This document shows positions 1-8,916 of a stretch of DNA of 64,000 bases, piece after piece; position 1 is the first letter of the stretch, and the number at the start of each line of letters is the position of its first letter. A program made the translations under genes and the position numbers. The stretch comes from JAJEFO01 sp965214325 (GTDB taxonomy: Bacteria; Pseudomonadota; Alphaproteobacteria; Rhodobacterales; Rhodobacteraceae), in assembly GCA_965214325.1 (NCBI GenBank), contig CBDCBG010000006.1:2232001-2296000 (forward strand), written 5' to 3'. The notes under the pieces were generated by a model, which was given only the letters and a program-made list of their open reading frames with translations, made no database searches and was not told where the DNA came from.

Positions 1-696
1 AATCTCGACCGCGTCGGAGAGGACTTCGAGGCAGAGTGGATCGACGGCGAAAACTACCGACCCTTGCTTCAATCGGAAGCGGCCCATGCAGCGGCCGAGT
101 ATCTGCGTGAACTTCTCAATTTCTCCCCGGTCTCGATCCTCAGCATGTCATGGTACGAACGTGCCCGCGCCTATGCCGACGGGCAGGTCGCCATGGCCTA
201 TTGCGCGACGCTCCTTGCACCTCTGTTCGAACTAAATGTCGAGTCACCCGCATTCGGAGTGACCGATTTTCTTCCGCATCCCTACGGGCCAGGAGGCAAG
301 CCGATCGCACCGGTCGGAGGCTACGCACTCGGCATCCCGGCAAATGTCGATCTTGACAGGGTCGGTCCAATCTGGACCGCTTTGCAATCATTCACCTCTC
401 CGGAAACGATCAAGCTCTATATCGAGAACGGAAGCTTGGTGAGCCCGCGGTTCAGCGTCAGCATGGACCCCGAAATTCGCCGCATCTCGCCCGTCATTTC
501 CATCGTGGACGGAATGGCGCGCACGGGAGTGCTGCAATACTGGCCGCGACCGCCAGTTCCCGAAATCACGGATCTCATTGCCATCATCGGCGGCGAGTTG
601 CACGACATGCTGCAAGGAGAGCTTGCCTTGGACAGGGCATTGGCGAACGCACAGAACCGGGCGGACGCGCTGATGCGCTCGCGAGGGCATTACTGA
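1..696 (+). CDS. Extracellular solute-binding protein (ABC sugar importer), C-terminal part
   Basis: The gene is open from the first base of the window and ends at TGA 694-696, so the N-terminus and signal peptide lie outside. About 231 residues are visible. They read as the C-terminal lobe of a family 1 (SBP_bac_1) periplasmic binding protein: a WYERARAYADGQVAMAY stretch, a PxGPGGKPIAPVGGYALGIP segment typical of the ligand-cleft hinge, and a late SPETIKLYIENGSLVSPR helix. Such proteins deliver sugars or polyols to a membrane ABC permease. The inositol genes downstream suggest a polyol or sugar ligand, but the gap and the separate iolD operator argue against a single operon. The substrate is inferred. 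Confidence 0.8.
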   Translation, partial: NLDRVGEDFEAEWIDGENYRPLLQSEAAHAAAEYLRELLNFSPVSILSMSWYERARAYADGQVAMAYCATLLAPLFELNVESPAFGVTDFLPHPYGPGGKPIAPVGGYALGIPANVDLDRVGPIWTALQSFTSPETIKLYIENGSLVSPRFSVSMDPEIRRISPVISIVDGMARTGVLQYWPRPPVPEITDLIAIIGGELHDMLQGELALDRALANAQNRADALMRSRGHY

Positions 697-1103
697 ACCC
701 GGCCTCTTTCACGAAGGCCTGGTGCGGGTGCCCTGATCGCGGTTGAACCGACGCCGCAGGTGCTGGCGCCATTGGATTTGGTGCCGCATGGGCGGTGAGA
801 CGGGCAATCGGCTGCCTGTGGTGAAGCCAGGCGGGTTCCTTGAGCCTCGGCGACCATGAAGGGCTACGTCGCTGCCGACTCGGCACCTCCGACTGCGGAA
901 CGCTCCCGCTTCCTCGACGTCAACAACCATCGTCGTGTCTCGGCACCGGGACTGGTGAATGGACGCGGGACAAGACGTGCCGTTTCCGCCCGCTCCCGGC
1001 CGACGATGCGCCATGTCCGGGTTTTCCGCTCTACGGGATCCAGGGCGTCACGTGAATGAGGGCATCCACTGGCGAAGGCATGGCCAAGCCCTCCCGATAT
1101 CCG
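697..1103. other. Intergenic stretch, no recognisable gene
   Basis: About 400 bases lie between the binding-protein stop and the iolD operator. Several overlapping short frames are open on both strands, as expected for high-GC sequence, but none has a recognisable product or a convincing ribosome-binding site. A short GGCCT/AGGCC inverted repeat lies at about 701-720 without a T-run, so it is at best a weak terminator candidate. Confidence 0.5.
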
Positions 1104-1119
1104 TTGCAACCGATTGCAA
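1104..1119. promoter_or_regulatory. LacI-type palindromic operator upstream of iolD
   Basis: The 16-base site TTGCAACCGATTGCAA is an imperfect palindrome with a central CpG, the usual layout of LacI/GalR-family operators. It lies about 60 bases before the iolD start. A related TTGCAA...TTGCAA pair precedes the second iolD near 63444. The cognate regulator is not in the window. Confidence 0.5.
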
Positions 1120-1177
1120 ATCTCGTATCTTTTTTCGTACGCAAACGGCCGGCACCAGAATTGCAAGGAGGCAACGG

Positions 1178-3040
1178 ATGGCTGAAAGAACGGTGACCCT
1201 GACGGTGGCGCAGGCCATCGTGCGCTTCCTGGAGAGCCAGTTCATCGAGATAGGCGGCACCGAGTACCGGCTTTGCGGAGGCGGATTCGGCATCTTCGGC
1301 CACGGCAATGTCACCTGCCTCGGCGAGCCGCTCGCGGACGCCAAGGACACGTTGCCGCTCTATCGGGGCCAGAACGAGCAAGGGATGGGGTTCGCCGCGG
1401 CGGCCTACGCAAAGGCATGGCTGCGGCGACGCTTCATGTTCTGCACCGCATCCGCCGGCCCCGGCACCGCAAACCTCCTCACCAGCGCCGCCCTTGCCCA
1501 TGCCAACCGGCTGCCCGTCCTGATGCTTTGCGGAGACACGTACCTGACGCGGCTGCCCGATCCCGTGTTGCAGCAGGTCGAGCACTTCGACAATCCTGCC
1601 TTCGGCCTGAACGACGCATTCAAGGCGGTGAGCCGTTACTGGGACCGGATCACGCATCCAGCGCAGGTCATCCAGTCGCTTCCGGCGGCCATCGGCACGA
1701 TGCTGGACCCGGCAGATTGCGGTCCCGCCTTCATGGCCCTGCCGCAGGATATCCAGGGCTGGTCTTGCGACTATCCCGTCCAACTCTTCGAAAGGCGCGT
1801 GCACCGCATCCGGTCGCAGCCTGCCGATCCCGCCGAGATCGCCAACGCGGCAGCACTTCTCAAGTCCTCGGAGCGCCCGATGATCATCGCGGGCGGTGGC
1901 GTCCAGTACGGCGACGCCGTTGCCGAACTCACGGCATTTGCCGAAGCCGCTCGGATCCCCGTCGTGGAGACGATTGCCGGGCGCGCGAACCTCTTGAGCG
2001 ACCACCCTCTGAACATCGGACCGATCGGCGTCACCGGATCCGACAGCGCAAACTCCATCGCCGAGAAGGCCGACCTGGTTCTGGCCGTCGGCACCCGGCT
2101 TCAGGACTTCACCACGGGTTCCTGGACCGCATTTTCAAAGGACGCAAGGTTCGTCGGCCTGAACGTTGCCCGACACGATGCCGCCAAGCATCTGGCCGCG
2201 ACCGTGATCGGCGACTGCAAGCGGACCCTTCCCGAACTTCACTCCGCCGCCGAATACGAGGCGCCCGGCAAATGGACGTCGCTGGCACAGGCCGAGCGGA
2301 CCAAATGGGACGACTACGTGGCGAACAACACACGTGTCGGAAACCGTCCAAACTCCTACGCGCAGGCCATCGGCATCGTGAACGAGCTCTGCCACGAGCG
2401 CGACAGAATCGTGGCTGCTGCAGGCGGCCTGCCTGCGGAAGTGACCGCGAACTGGAAAACACTTGCCACCGGCACCGTTGATGTCGAGTTCGGCTTTTCC
2501 TGCATGGGCTACGAGATCGCCGGCGCCTGGGGCGCACGGATTGCCCAGATGGAGCGCGAACCCGAGCGGGACACGATCAGTTTCTGCGGCGACGGATCGT
2601 ATCTCCTGATGAACTCGGACATTTTCTCGTCAGTCCTTACGGAACGGAAACTCATAGTCCTTGTCCTCGACAACGGCGGCTTCGCGGTCATCAACAAGCT
2701 TCAGAACAGCGTCGGGCAGGAGAGTTTCAACAACCTCTTCGCGGACACGCCGACCGCCACCAACCTGGTTGAGGTCGATTTCGAAGCGCATGCGCGCGCC
2801 ATGGGAGCCGAGGCGGAAACGGTCGAACACGCCAAGGATCTCGGCGACGCGTTCAAGCGGGCGCAGGCCAGCGACAGGACCTATGTCATCGTGATGAAGG
2901 TGGACGCCTACGAGGGCTGGACCACGGAAGGCCACACGTGGTGGGAAGTCGGCACCCCCCATGTCACCGAAAGGGCCAGCGTCCACGAAAGGCATCTTGA
3001 AGTCGAGGCGGCTCGAGCGCGCCAGAGAAAGGGCGTCTGA
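1178..3040 (+). CDS. iolD: IolD, 3D-trihydroxycyclohexane-1,2-dione hydrolase (ThDP-dependent)
   Basis: It opens the ring of 3D-(3,5/4)-trihydroxycyclohexane-1,2-dione to 5-deoxy-glucuronate in cytoplasmic myo-inositol catabolism. The product is 620 residues, the normal family length. The N-terminal pyrimidine-binding domain shows YRGQNEQGMG with the catalytic Glu near residue 67. A central Rossmann-like domain follows, and the C-terminal ThDP-binding motif GDGSYLLMNS starts near residue 471. The ATG at 1178 follows AAGGAGG by a good spacing; the frame is open further upstream but lacks homology there. It overlaps the next start by one base (TGATG). A second, clearly diverged iolD begins at 63527. 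Confidence 0.95.
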   Translation: MAERTVTLTVAQAIVRFLESQFIEIGGTEYRLCGGGFGIFGHGNVTCLGEPLADAKDTLPLYRGQNEQGMGFAAAAYAKAWLRRRFMFCTASAGPGTANLLTSAALAHANRLPVLMLCGDTYLTRLPDPVLQQVEHFDNPAFGLNDAFKAVSRYWDRITHPAQVIQSLPAAIGTMLDPADCGPAFMALPQDIQGWSCDYPVQLFERRVHRIRSQPADPAEIANAAALLKSSERPMIIAGGGVQYGDAVAELTAFAEAARIPVVETIAGRANLLSDHPLNIGPIGVTGSDSANSIAEKADLVLAVGTRLQDFTTGSWTAFSKDARFVGLNVARHDAAKHLAATVIGDCKRTLPELHSAAEYEAPGKWTSLAQAERTKWDDYVANNTRVGNRPNSYAQAIGIVNELCHERDRIVAAAGGLPAEVTANWKTLATGTVDVEFGFSCMGYEIAGAWGARIAQMEREPERDTISFCGDGSYLLMNSDIFSSVLTERKLIVLVLDNGGFAVINKLQNSVGQESFNNLFADTPTATNLVEVDFEAHARAMGAEAETVEHAKDLGDAFKRAQASDRTYVIVMKVDAYEGWTTEGHTWWEVGTPHVTERASVHERHLEVEAARARQRKGV

Positions 3041-4020
3041 TGGCGGGTCTTCTGGACGGGATCCGTCAGAACAGCTTCATCATCGTGGGACGCGCAGGCA
3101 TCGATTTCTTCACCGATGCGGGCGTGCGGCTCGAGGATGCCGAGCGGATGACAGTCGATCTCGGGGGAAGTTCGGCGAATATCGGCGCAGGCATTTGCAA
3201 GCTCGGTGGCAAGGCCGCTCTCGTGACCCGGACCTCTGACGACTCGATCGGAAGCTACTGCATCAACCGGCTGAGACACTACGGGATTGACACGACCCAT
3301 GTCGCGAAGGTCGGCGGGGAATTCCGCAACTCGCTTGCGGTCTATGAGAGCGTGGTCGAAGGCCATCGAAACGTCATCTACAGAAACGGGGCGGCGGACT
3401 TCCAGATGGACGAGAGCGATGTCGAGGCCGTGAAGTACGAACGGTACGGCGCACTCATCACGGCGGGCACGGTGCTTGCGGCGGAGCCGTCGCGATCCGC
3501 CACGTTCAAGGCCTTCGAGCTTGCAAAGGCGGCCGGGCTGCCGATCATATTCGACGTGGACTACCGCCCGTATTCCTGGCCTTCTCCCGAGGTCGCCGCC
3601 GACGTGCTGAGCCGGGCAGCCTCGGAATGTGACATGATCGTCGCGAATGACGAGGAATTCGGATTCGTGGCGGGAAACTACGACAAGGGCTTGGAAAAGG
3701 CCCGGGAACTGTCGGAGACTTCCGCTGAAATCGTGGTCTACAAGATGGGCCATGAAGGCGCGATCACCTTCGCCGGCAGCAAGGAAATCCGGACCGGCAT
3801 CTACCCGGTCGACGCGCTGAAGCCCACGGGTGCCGGAGACAGCTTCATGGCCGGCCTCATGACCTCGCTGGCCAACGGGCATGGCCTGAAATCCGCGATC
3901 CTTCGGGGATCGGCCTGCGCATCGATCACGGTTTCGCGTCCCGGATGCGCCCCGGCCCTGCCCGACACCCAAACGCTTGAATCATTCCTGGCCGATCATC
4001 CCGGCCCGATTGAAGGATAG
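3040..4020 (+). CDS. iolC: IolC, 5-dehydro-2-deoxygluconokinase (PfkB family)
   Basis: This 326-residue PfkB-family sugar kinase phosphorylates 5-dehydro-2-deoxy-D-gluconate in inositol breakdown. Visible hallmarks are the N-terminal GGSSANIGAGICKLGG stretch, which matches the PfkB signature 1 region, and the C-terminal PTGAGDSFMAGL motif at about residues 262-273 with the catalytic Asp near 267. The assignment to IolC rather than ribokinase comes from its position between iolD (one-base overlap) and iolB (5-base gap), which implies translational coupling in one operon. Confidence 0.88.
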   Translation: MAGLLDGIRQNSFIIVGRAGIDFFTDAGVRLEDAERMTVDLGGSSANIGAGICKLGGKAALVTRTSDDSIGSYCINRLRHYGIDTTHVAKVGGEFRNSLAVYESVVEGHRNVIYRNGAADFQMDESDVEAVKYERYGALITAGTVLAAEPSRSATFKAFELAKAAGLPIIFDVDYRPYSWPSPEVAADVLSRAASECDMIVANDEEFGFVAGNYDKGLEKARELSETSAEIVVYKMGHEGAITFAGSKEIRTGIYPVDALKPTGAGDSFMAGLMTSLANGHGLKSAILRGSACASITVSRPGCAPALPDTQTLESFLADHPGPIEG

Positions 4021-4025
4021 AGACC

Positions 4026-4868
4026 ATGCACATCGCTCCTTACGACAACCAGAACAGGCCGGTCGTCGATGCCGGCAACTCGACGGTGCCGCTCAACTAC
4101 TTCAACATCGTCAAGCTGGGGAGGGGAGAGGCGTTCGAATACGGCGTCCCAGGATACGAAACCTGCATCGTTCCCGCGACAGGCACAGTCGATGTCGCTG
4201 TCGAGGGGGCAAGATTCGACGCCCTTGGCGGGCGCGTCGAAGACGTCTGGGACGGCGAACCCGAGGGTGTCTACGTGCCCACCGGTGCAAGTGCGGAAAT
4301 GGTCTGCAAGTCGGACGGTGCCGAGGTCTTCGTCGCCGGGGCGAAGTTCGATGAAGTGCTTGAGCCCTTTGAAGTGCGTTCGAACGAGCTCGACCTCGTG
4401 CAGTACGGCTCCGATGACACCAAGACGCATCGCAAGATCAAGCACATCCTTGGCCAGAAGCAGCACGGCAAGGTGGGCAGGCTTCTGGTCAGCGAGCTAT
4501 TTACCGTGGGCGCGGGCGGCTGGTCGGGGTTTCCGAGCCACAAGCACGACACCGACCGCCTGCCGGACGAGACGCGTCACGACGAAACCTACAACTTCCG
4601 GTTCCGCCCGAAGCACGGCTCCGGAGTACAAATGCTTCAGCGCGAGGACGGCAGGTCCGGGGACGCCTATCACATTGTCGACGGCTCCACGATCTGCCTT
4701 GACCGAGGCTACCACCCTTGCTGCGTGCTGCCAGGATACGAAATGTACTATTTCACCATCCTCGGCGGGCTCAGCCAGCGATCGCTCATACAGTATTTCC
4801 AGCCCTCGCATGCCTACCAGATCGAAACGATCCCCGGCATCAAGGACATGATCGCAAAGTTCAAATGA
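4026..4868 (+). CDS. iolB: IolB, 5-deoxy-glucuronate isomerase
   Basis: IolB isomerises 5-deoxy-glucuronate to 5-dehydro-2-deoxy-D-gluconate, the substrate of IolC. The 280-residue product has the family length and the bicupin features: a metal-site segment FPSHKHDTDRLPDETRHDETYNF and a C-terminal GYHPCCVLPGYEMYYFTILGG stretch that is highly typical of IolB. It follows iolC by 5 bases and overlaps the aldolase start by four (ATGA), so it lies in the same operon. Confidence 0.95.
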   Translation: MHIAPYDNQNRPVVDAGNSTVPLNYFNIVKLGRGEAFEYGVPGYETCIVPATGTVDVAVEGARFDALGGRVEDVWDGEPEGVYVPTGASAEMVCKSDGAEVFVAGAKFDEVLEPFEVRSNELDLVQYGSDDTKTHRKIKHILGQKQHGKVGRLLVSELFTVGAGGWSGFPSHKHDTDRLPDETRHDETYNFRFRPKHGSGVQMLQREDGRSGDAYHIVDGSTICLDRGYHPCCVLPGYEMYYFTILGGLSQRSLIQYFQPSHAYQIETIPGIKDMIAKFK

Positions 4869-5695
4869 CGCTGGCGACGCTTTCGGACGTGCTGCAACCG
4901 GCACTCGCAGGGAGATACGCGGTTGCAGGTCTCGTCACGTTGGGCTGGGAAGACATGCGGGCCTATGTCGAGGCTGCGGAAACCGAGAACTGCCCTGTCA
5001 TCCTGCAGGCGGGACCTTCCTGCCGGGCACATACGCCGCTGCAGGTTCTGGGCCGGATGTTTCGTCACGTTGCGGACGAGGCGGACGTGCCGGTCGTCGC
5101 GCATCTCGACCATGGATACACGATGGAAGAGTGCAAGGCGGCGCTGGACGCCGGTTTCACCTCCCTGATGTTCGACGGTTCCCGCAAGCCGCTGGCCCAG
5201 AACATCGACGAGACGGCGGCGGTTGCGGACCTGGCGCACGTCGCCGGCATCTCCTGCGAGGGCGAAATCGGCTTTGTGGGATACGACCAGGGAGAAGCCT
5301 CTGCCGGCACCGATCCTGATGAGGCGGCGCGGTTTGCCCGCGACTCAGGTGTCGACGCGATGGCAATCTCGGTTGGCAACGTGCACCTGCAACAGGACCA
5401 GTGCGGCGGGCTCGACGAGGCCCGAATCGCGGCGATCGAGGCAGTGACGGACATTCCCCTGGTGATCCATGGTGGCTCGGGTGTCCCGTCCGGGCAACGC
5501 CAGCGTCTCGCTCGCGATTCCGCCATCTGCAAGTTCAACATCGGCACCGAGTTGCGCATGGCATTCGGGCAAGCGCTTCGAGAATCCGTGAATCGCGATC
5601 CTGACCGGTTCGACCGGGTGCAGATACTCAAGGACGTTGAAGCTCCGCTTGCCGCGGCAGCACGCAAGGTGCTGAAAGCTCTCAAAGCGAACTGA
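4865..5695 (+). CDS. Class II fructose-bisphosphate-type aldolase, IolJ-like
   Basis: A 276-residue class II aldolase, with the start taken at ATG 4865 because it overlaps the iolB stop (ATGA). The zinc-site HLDHG lies at about residues 80-84, with the catalytic Asp near 82, and the phosphate-binding HGGSGVP lies near 202. In the iol operon the expected reaction is cleavage of 6-phospho-5-dehydro-2-deoxy-D-gluconate to dihydroxyacetone phosphate and malonate semialdehyde. A general tagatose- or fructose-bisphosphate aldolase activity cannot be excluded from sequence alone. Confidence 0.87.
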   Translation: MTLATLSDVLQPALAGRYAVAGLVTLGWEDMRAYVEAAETENCPVILQAGPSCRAHTPLQVLGRMFRHVADEADVPVVAHLDHGYTMEECKAALDAGFTSLMFDGSRKPLAQNIDETAAVADLAHVAGISCEGEIGFVGYDQGEASAGTDPDEAARFARDSGVDAMAISVGNVHLQQDQCGGLDEARIAAIEAVTDIPLVIHGGSGVPSGQRQRLARDSAICKFNIGTELRMAFGQALRESVNRDPDRFDRVQILKDVEAPLAAAARKVLKALKAN

Positions 5696-5793
5696 CCGGG
5701 CTCGACGTGCATGCCGAATTGACAAGACATGGAATTGCGTCAACCTGTTCAAGAATTCCGGTCCGAACGGTCCGGCCCACCGAAAGGGAAGGC

Positions 5794-6246
5794 ATGCTGA
5801 AAGGAATCGACCCCCGGCTGAACGCCGATGTGCTCTTCGCGTTGCGTGCAATGGGTCACGGCGATGTCCTGATCATCGCGGACACGAACTTTCCTGCAGA
5901 TTCGGTCGCGCGCGATTCGACGTTGGGCAGACTCCTGCGCATGGACAACCTGACGGCGGCCGAGGCCGCCGAGGCCGTGCTTTCGGTTCTCCCTCTCGAC
6001 ACGTTCGTCGACGACTTCGCCGGGCGCATGGAGGTGGTAGATGCGTCGGACGAGGTGCCGCCCGTGCAGAAGGAGGTGCAGGCCGTCATCGACTCCTTCG
6101 AAGGAAGACGGCGTGCGCTGACAGGCATCGAGCGCTTCGCCTTTTACGATCTCGCCCGTGAAGCCTATGCTGTGATCCAGACCGGGGAGCGGCGCTTCTA
6201 CGGATGTTTCATGTTCCGCAAGGGCGTGATTCCGCCCGACGCATGA
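5794..6246 (+). CDS. RbsD/FucU-family sugar mutarotase
   Basis: A 150-residue protein starting at ATG 5794 behind AAAGGGAAGG. It begins MLKGIDPRLNADVLFALRAMGHGD, with the His of the MGHGD segment that is conserved in RbsD/FucU mutarotases, and ends with an ERFAFYDLAREAYAVIQTGE region typical of FucU. These enzymes interconvert the anomers or ring forms of ribose or fucose. It stops 7 bases before the ribokinase-like gene, so a shared sugar (ribose or an inositol-linked sugar) is likely. Which sugar is not readable. Confidence 0.85.
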   Translation: MLKGIDPRLNADVLFALRAMGHGDVLIIADTNFPADSVARDSTLGRLLRMDNLTAAEAAEAVLSVLPLDTFVDDFAGRMEVVDASDEVPPVQKEVQAVIDSFEGRRRALTGIERFAFYDLAREAYAVIQTGERRFYGCFMFRKGVIPPDA

Positions 6247-6253
6247 CGAACCA

Positions 6254-7204
6254 ATGAGCGGAGAAATCGTCATTCTTGGCGTGTTCGTCGCCGACACGTC
6301 CTATCGCGCCGAGCGAATGCCCCGGATCGGCGAAACGATCCTTGGCAACAGTTTCGTCCTGGGTCCGGGCGGAAAGGGCTCGAACCAGGCGGTCGCGGCG
6401 GCAAGGGCGGGCGGAGACGTCCATTTCGTGACCCGGCTTGGAAAGGATGCCTTCGCCGACATTGCGCTTGAGACCTGGAAGAACGCGGGGGTCACGCCTG
6501 TCGTCACCCAGCATGACGACAGCTACACGGGCGCGGCCTTCATCTTTGTCGACGACAAGACCGGCGACAACGCGATCATAGTCTCCCCGGGAGCGGCGCG
6601 TGGAATCTCCGTGGAGGACATCGAAGCGCGCAAAGGCCTGATCGAAGGCGCCGGCATCCTCGTCACCCAGCTCGAACAGCCGATCGACGCGGCACACAAG
6701 GCGCTCGAGATTGCACGAGGTGCCGGGGTCCGCACCATCCTCAATCCGGCCCCGGCCGCGGACCTGCCTTCCGGCATGCTCGCGCTCTGCGATTTCGTGA
6801 CGCCGAACGAATCCGAAGCGGAGGGAATCACCGGCATCCCGGTCGTCTCCGTCGAGGATGCCGACCGCGCGGCGAACGCGTTTCTCGCTGCCGGAGCGGG
6901 CGCCGCCATCATCACGCTTGGGGAAGGCGGCGCATTCTACAAGGACGCGTCGGAATCGATCCACGTGCCCGCACTTTCCGCCGGTGAAGTCGTCGAAACC
7001 ACGGGGGCGGGCGATGCATTCAATGGCGGGCTTGCAACGGCACTTGCCGAGGGGCAGGCACCCGTTGACGCCGTTCGTTTCGCTTGCGCGGCGGCAGGCA
7101 TCTCGGTCACGCGTCCCGGCACTGCGCCGTCAATGCCTTCACGACGCGAAATTGACCTGTTGCTGGCCAACGGCGCCAGAGGTGCATGGCGACATCGCGT
7201 TTGA
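6254..7204 (+). CDS. rbsK: Ribokinase (PfkB family)
   Basis: A 316-residue PfkB kinase with the ribokinase-specific N-terminal layout (MPRIGETILGNSFVLGPGGKGSNQAVAAARAG, cited in parts: PRIGETI and GGKGSNQA). A mid-protein LITQLE-type strand (ILVTQLEQP) is present, then NPAPAADLP and TPNESEAEGITG, and the catalytic TTGAGDAFNGGLA with Asp near residue 254. It phosphorylates D-ribose at O5 in the cytoplasm. It follows the FucU/RbsD gene and ends the iol-side operon. A 180-base gap with a regulatory-looking repeat separates it from allE. Confidence 0.88.
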   Translation: MSGEIVILGVFVADTSYRAERMPRIGETILGNSFVLGPGGKGSNQAVAAARAGGDVHFVTRLGKDAFADIALETWKNAGVTPVVTQHDDSYTGAAFIFVDDKTGDNAIIVSPGAARGISVEDIEARKGLIEGAGILVTQLEQPIDAAHKALEIARGAGVRTILNPAPAADLPSGMLALCDFVTPNESEAEGITGIPVVSVEDADRAANAFLAAGAGAAIITLGEGGAFYKDASESIHVPALSAGEVVETTGAGDAFNGGLATALAEGQAPVDAVRFACAAAGISVTRPGTAPSMPSRREIDLLLANGARGAWRHRV

Positions 7205-7322
7205 CGAGCCCTCGACACCTACGATGACTGTCGGCGCAGAATCGCGGCCTCGCCGCATTTGCATGTTTCGACGGGTGCTCGGGATTCGCCTGATTGTCCG
7301 AAAGGTGCTGTCACAAAATTCC

Positions 7323-7347
7323 GTATGTTCGCCGATTGCGTACATAC
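7323..7347. promoter_or_regulatory. Inverted repeat upstream of allE
   Basis: GTATGT at 7323-7328 and ACATAC at 7342-7347 form 6-base arms 13 bases apart, about 40 bases before the allE start in a gap with no gene. It is a candidate operator or part of the allE promoter. No regulator can be named. Confidence 0.25.
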
Positions 7348-7384
7348 CTTATTCTGCCGTTATGTCGCCATTCCCGGAGTTGTC

Positions 7385-8227
7385 ATGACCTCTCGCTACT
7401 TCGCCCCGACCGGTGGGCACCCGCCACAGGAACAGTTGCTGACGGACCGCGCCATGTTCACTGAGGCATACGCGGTCATTCCCAGGGGCACCATGCAGGA
7501 CATCGTCACGAGCTGCCTGCCTTTCTGGACTGACACGCGACTGTGGGTCCTGTCGCGCCCGCTAAGCGGGTTTGCCGAAACCTTCTCCCAATACATCATG
7601 GAGGTCGCCCCGGGCGGTGGATCCGAAAGGCCGGAAACCGACTCCTGTGCAGAAGGAGTCATCTTCGTCGTGGACGGCACGGCCGGGATCGCCATCGAAG
7701 GCAAGGCACACGCACTCAAGCCCGGGAGCTATGTCTACCTGCCGTCGGAAACGGCCTGGACGTTCAGGAACGACGGCGACGCTGCATGCCGCTTTCACTG
7801 GATCCGCAAGGCCTACGAACGCGTCGACGGTCTTCCCGACCCCGACGTCATCGTCGCAAACGAGCAGGACATCCTGCCAATGCCGATGCCCGGGACAGAC
7901 GGAAAGTGGGCCACTACGCGGTTCGTTGATCCAGGAGACATGCGCCATGACATGCACGTCAATATCGTGACCTTCGAACCCGGCGCCGTCATTCCCTTTG
8001 CCGAAACACACGTCATGGAGCACGGCCTCTACGTGCTCGAAGGCAAGGCCGTCTACCGGCTCAACCAGGATTGGGTCGAAGTCGAAGCCGGAGACTACAT
8101 GTGGCTCCGCGCCTTCTGCCCGCAGGCGTGCTACGCTGGCGGTCCGGACCGGTTTCGCTATCTGCTCTACAAGGACGTCAACCGCCACATGGAACTCAAG
8201 CTCCCAGCCGGCGCGACTGCCACGTGA
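7385..8227 (+). CDS. allE: AllE, (S)-ureidoglycine aminohydrolase (bicupin)
   Basis: A 280-residue bicupin that removes ammonia from (S)-ureidoglycine to give (S)-ureidoglycolate in allantoate breakdown. The C-terminal cupin carries the strongly diagnostic stretches FAETHVMEHGLYVLEGKAVY and DYMWLRAFCPQACYAGG, with the Mn-ligand Glu/His residues of ETHxxEHG. The N-terminal cupin has EGVIFVVDGTAGI. The ATG at 7385 is chosen because homology starts at MTSRYFAPTGGHPPQEQLLTDR. It is the only purine-pathway gene on this side of the mobile-element block. allA, puuE-uraD and uraH lie 8 kb downstream, so the IS cluster has probably split a once-contiguous ureide locus. Confidence 0.93.
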   Translation: MTSRYFAPTGGHPPQEQLLTDRAMFTEAYAVIPRGTMQDIVTSCLPFWTDTRLWVLSRPLSGFAETFSQYIMEVAPGGGSERPETDSCAEGVIFVVDGTAGIAIEGKAHALKPGSYVYLPSETAWTFRNDGDAACRFHWIRKAYERVDGLPDPDVIVANEQDILPMPMPGTDGKWATTRFVDPGDMRHDMHVNIVTFEPGAVIPFAETHVMEHGLYVLEGKAVYRLNQDWVEVEAGDYMWLRAFCPQACYAGGPDRFRYLLYKDVNRHMELKLPAGATAT

Positions 8228-8357
8228 GCGCACATGCCAACAGCCAATTCATATCCGTCCCGCCTGCCAGCGCCAAAGGAGAAGATCCCTGCAACATTCC
8301 GCTGCATTCCGCTGCGACAAGGACGGCCAGCCTGCGACGAATCGTCAAGGCTTTACG

Positions 8358-8761
8358 ATGAAGGCCTCCCGACCGCGGATCCGGCCGGTGCATGTCTGTT
8401 CTGAGGATCACGTCCGGGCGCACGTGTTCCTTTGCATGCTGGCGTACCACGTGGAATGGCACATGCGACGTCGCCTGGCGCCGATCCTGTTCGAGGACGG
8501 CGACCGCGAGGGCGCCCGGGCGCAGCGCGGCTCGCCGGTGGCGCCGGCCGAGGTCTCGGAGCGCGCGAAGGCAAAGGCGGACAGCAAGCTCAGCCCCGAC
8601 GAGCTGCCGGTCCACAGCTTCACGACCCTTCTCGCCGACCTGGCCACGCTGACGCTGAACGAGGCGGCGGTTCCGGCCGGACCCGACCACGGCTTTCCGG
8701 TGTTCGCGCAGCCGACGGAGCTGCAGGGCCGGGCCTTTGACCTGCTGGAGATCGACCCCGC
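8358..8761 (+). pseudogene. C-terminal remnant of an IS1634-family transposase
   Basis: The frame from 8358 reads RPRIRPVHVCSEDHVRAHVF, then LCMLAYHVEWHMRRRLAPIL and VHSFTTLLADLATLTLN. This matches, segment for segment, the last about 130 residues of the intact IS1634-family transposase at 45898-47646 (VRPVRHRLEHRVRAHFF, LACLVEWHMRKAWAPL). The N-terminal two-thirds and the catalytic core are absent. The final codons run into the left inverted repeat of the next IS, which truncated it. Confidence 0.8.
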
Positions 8762-8785
8762 CAAGTTCACACGTCCTGACCTCGC
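8762..8785. repeat. Left terminal inverted repeat of the large IS
   Basis: The core of 20 bases is identical in reverse complement to 11234-11253. It also supplies the last codons of the preceding transposase remnant. Confidence 0.8.
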
Positions 8786-8916
8786 GGGCTGATTTCGATG
8801 TCCTCCAGGGCCCGTTTGGCCAACAAAACAACGACAATATGCAGATTTCCGGCTTGACAGGCACGCCGGAAGCGGGCAATATGACATGAGGCTCACTTTC
8901 AGGTTTCCCGCTTCCC

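Noticed and set aside
701..720. GGCCT/AGGCC hairpin as a terminator of the binding-protein gene
   Set aside because: Only five paired bases and no T-run; too weak to list as a feature.
1031..2005. Long minus-strand open frame inside iolD
   Set aside because: It is antisense to a gene with clear ThDP-enzyme motifs, has no homology, and long antisense frames are common at this GC content.
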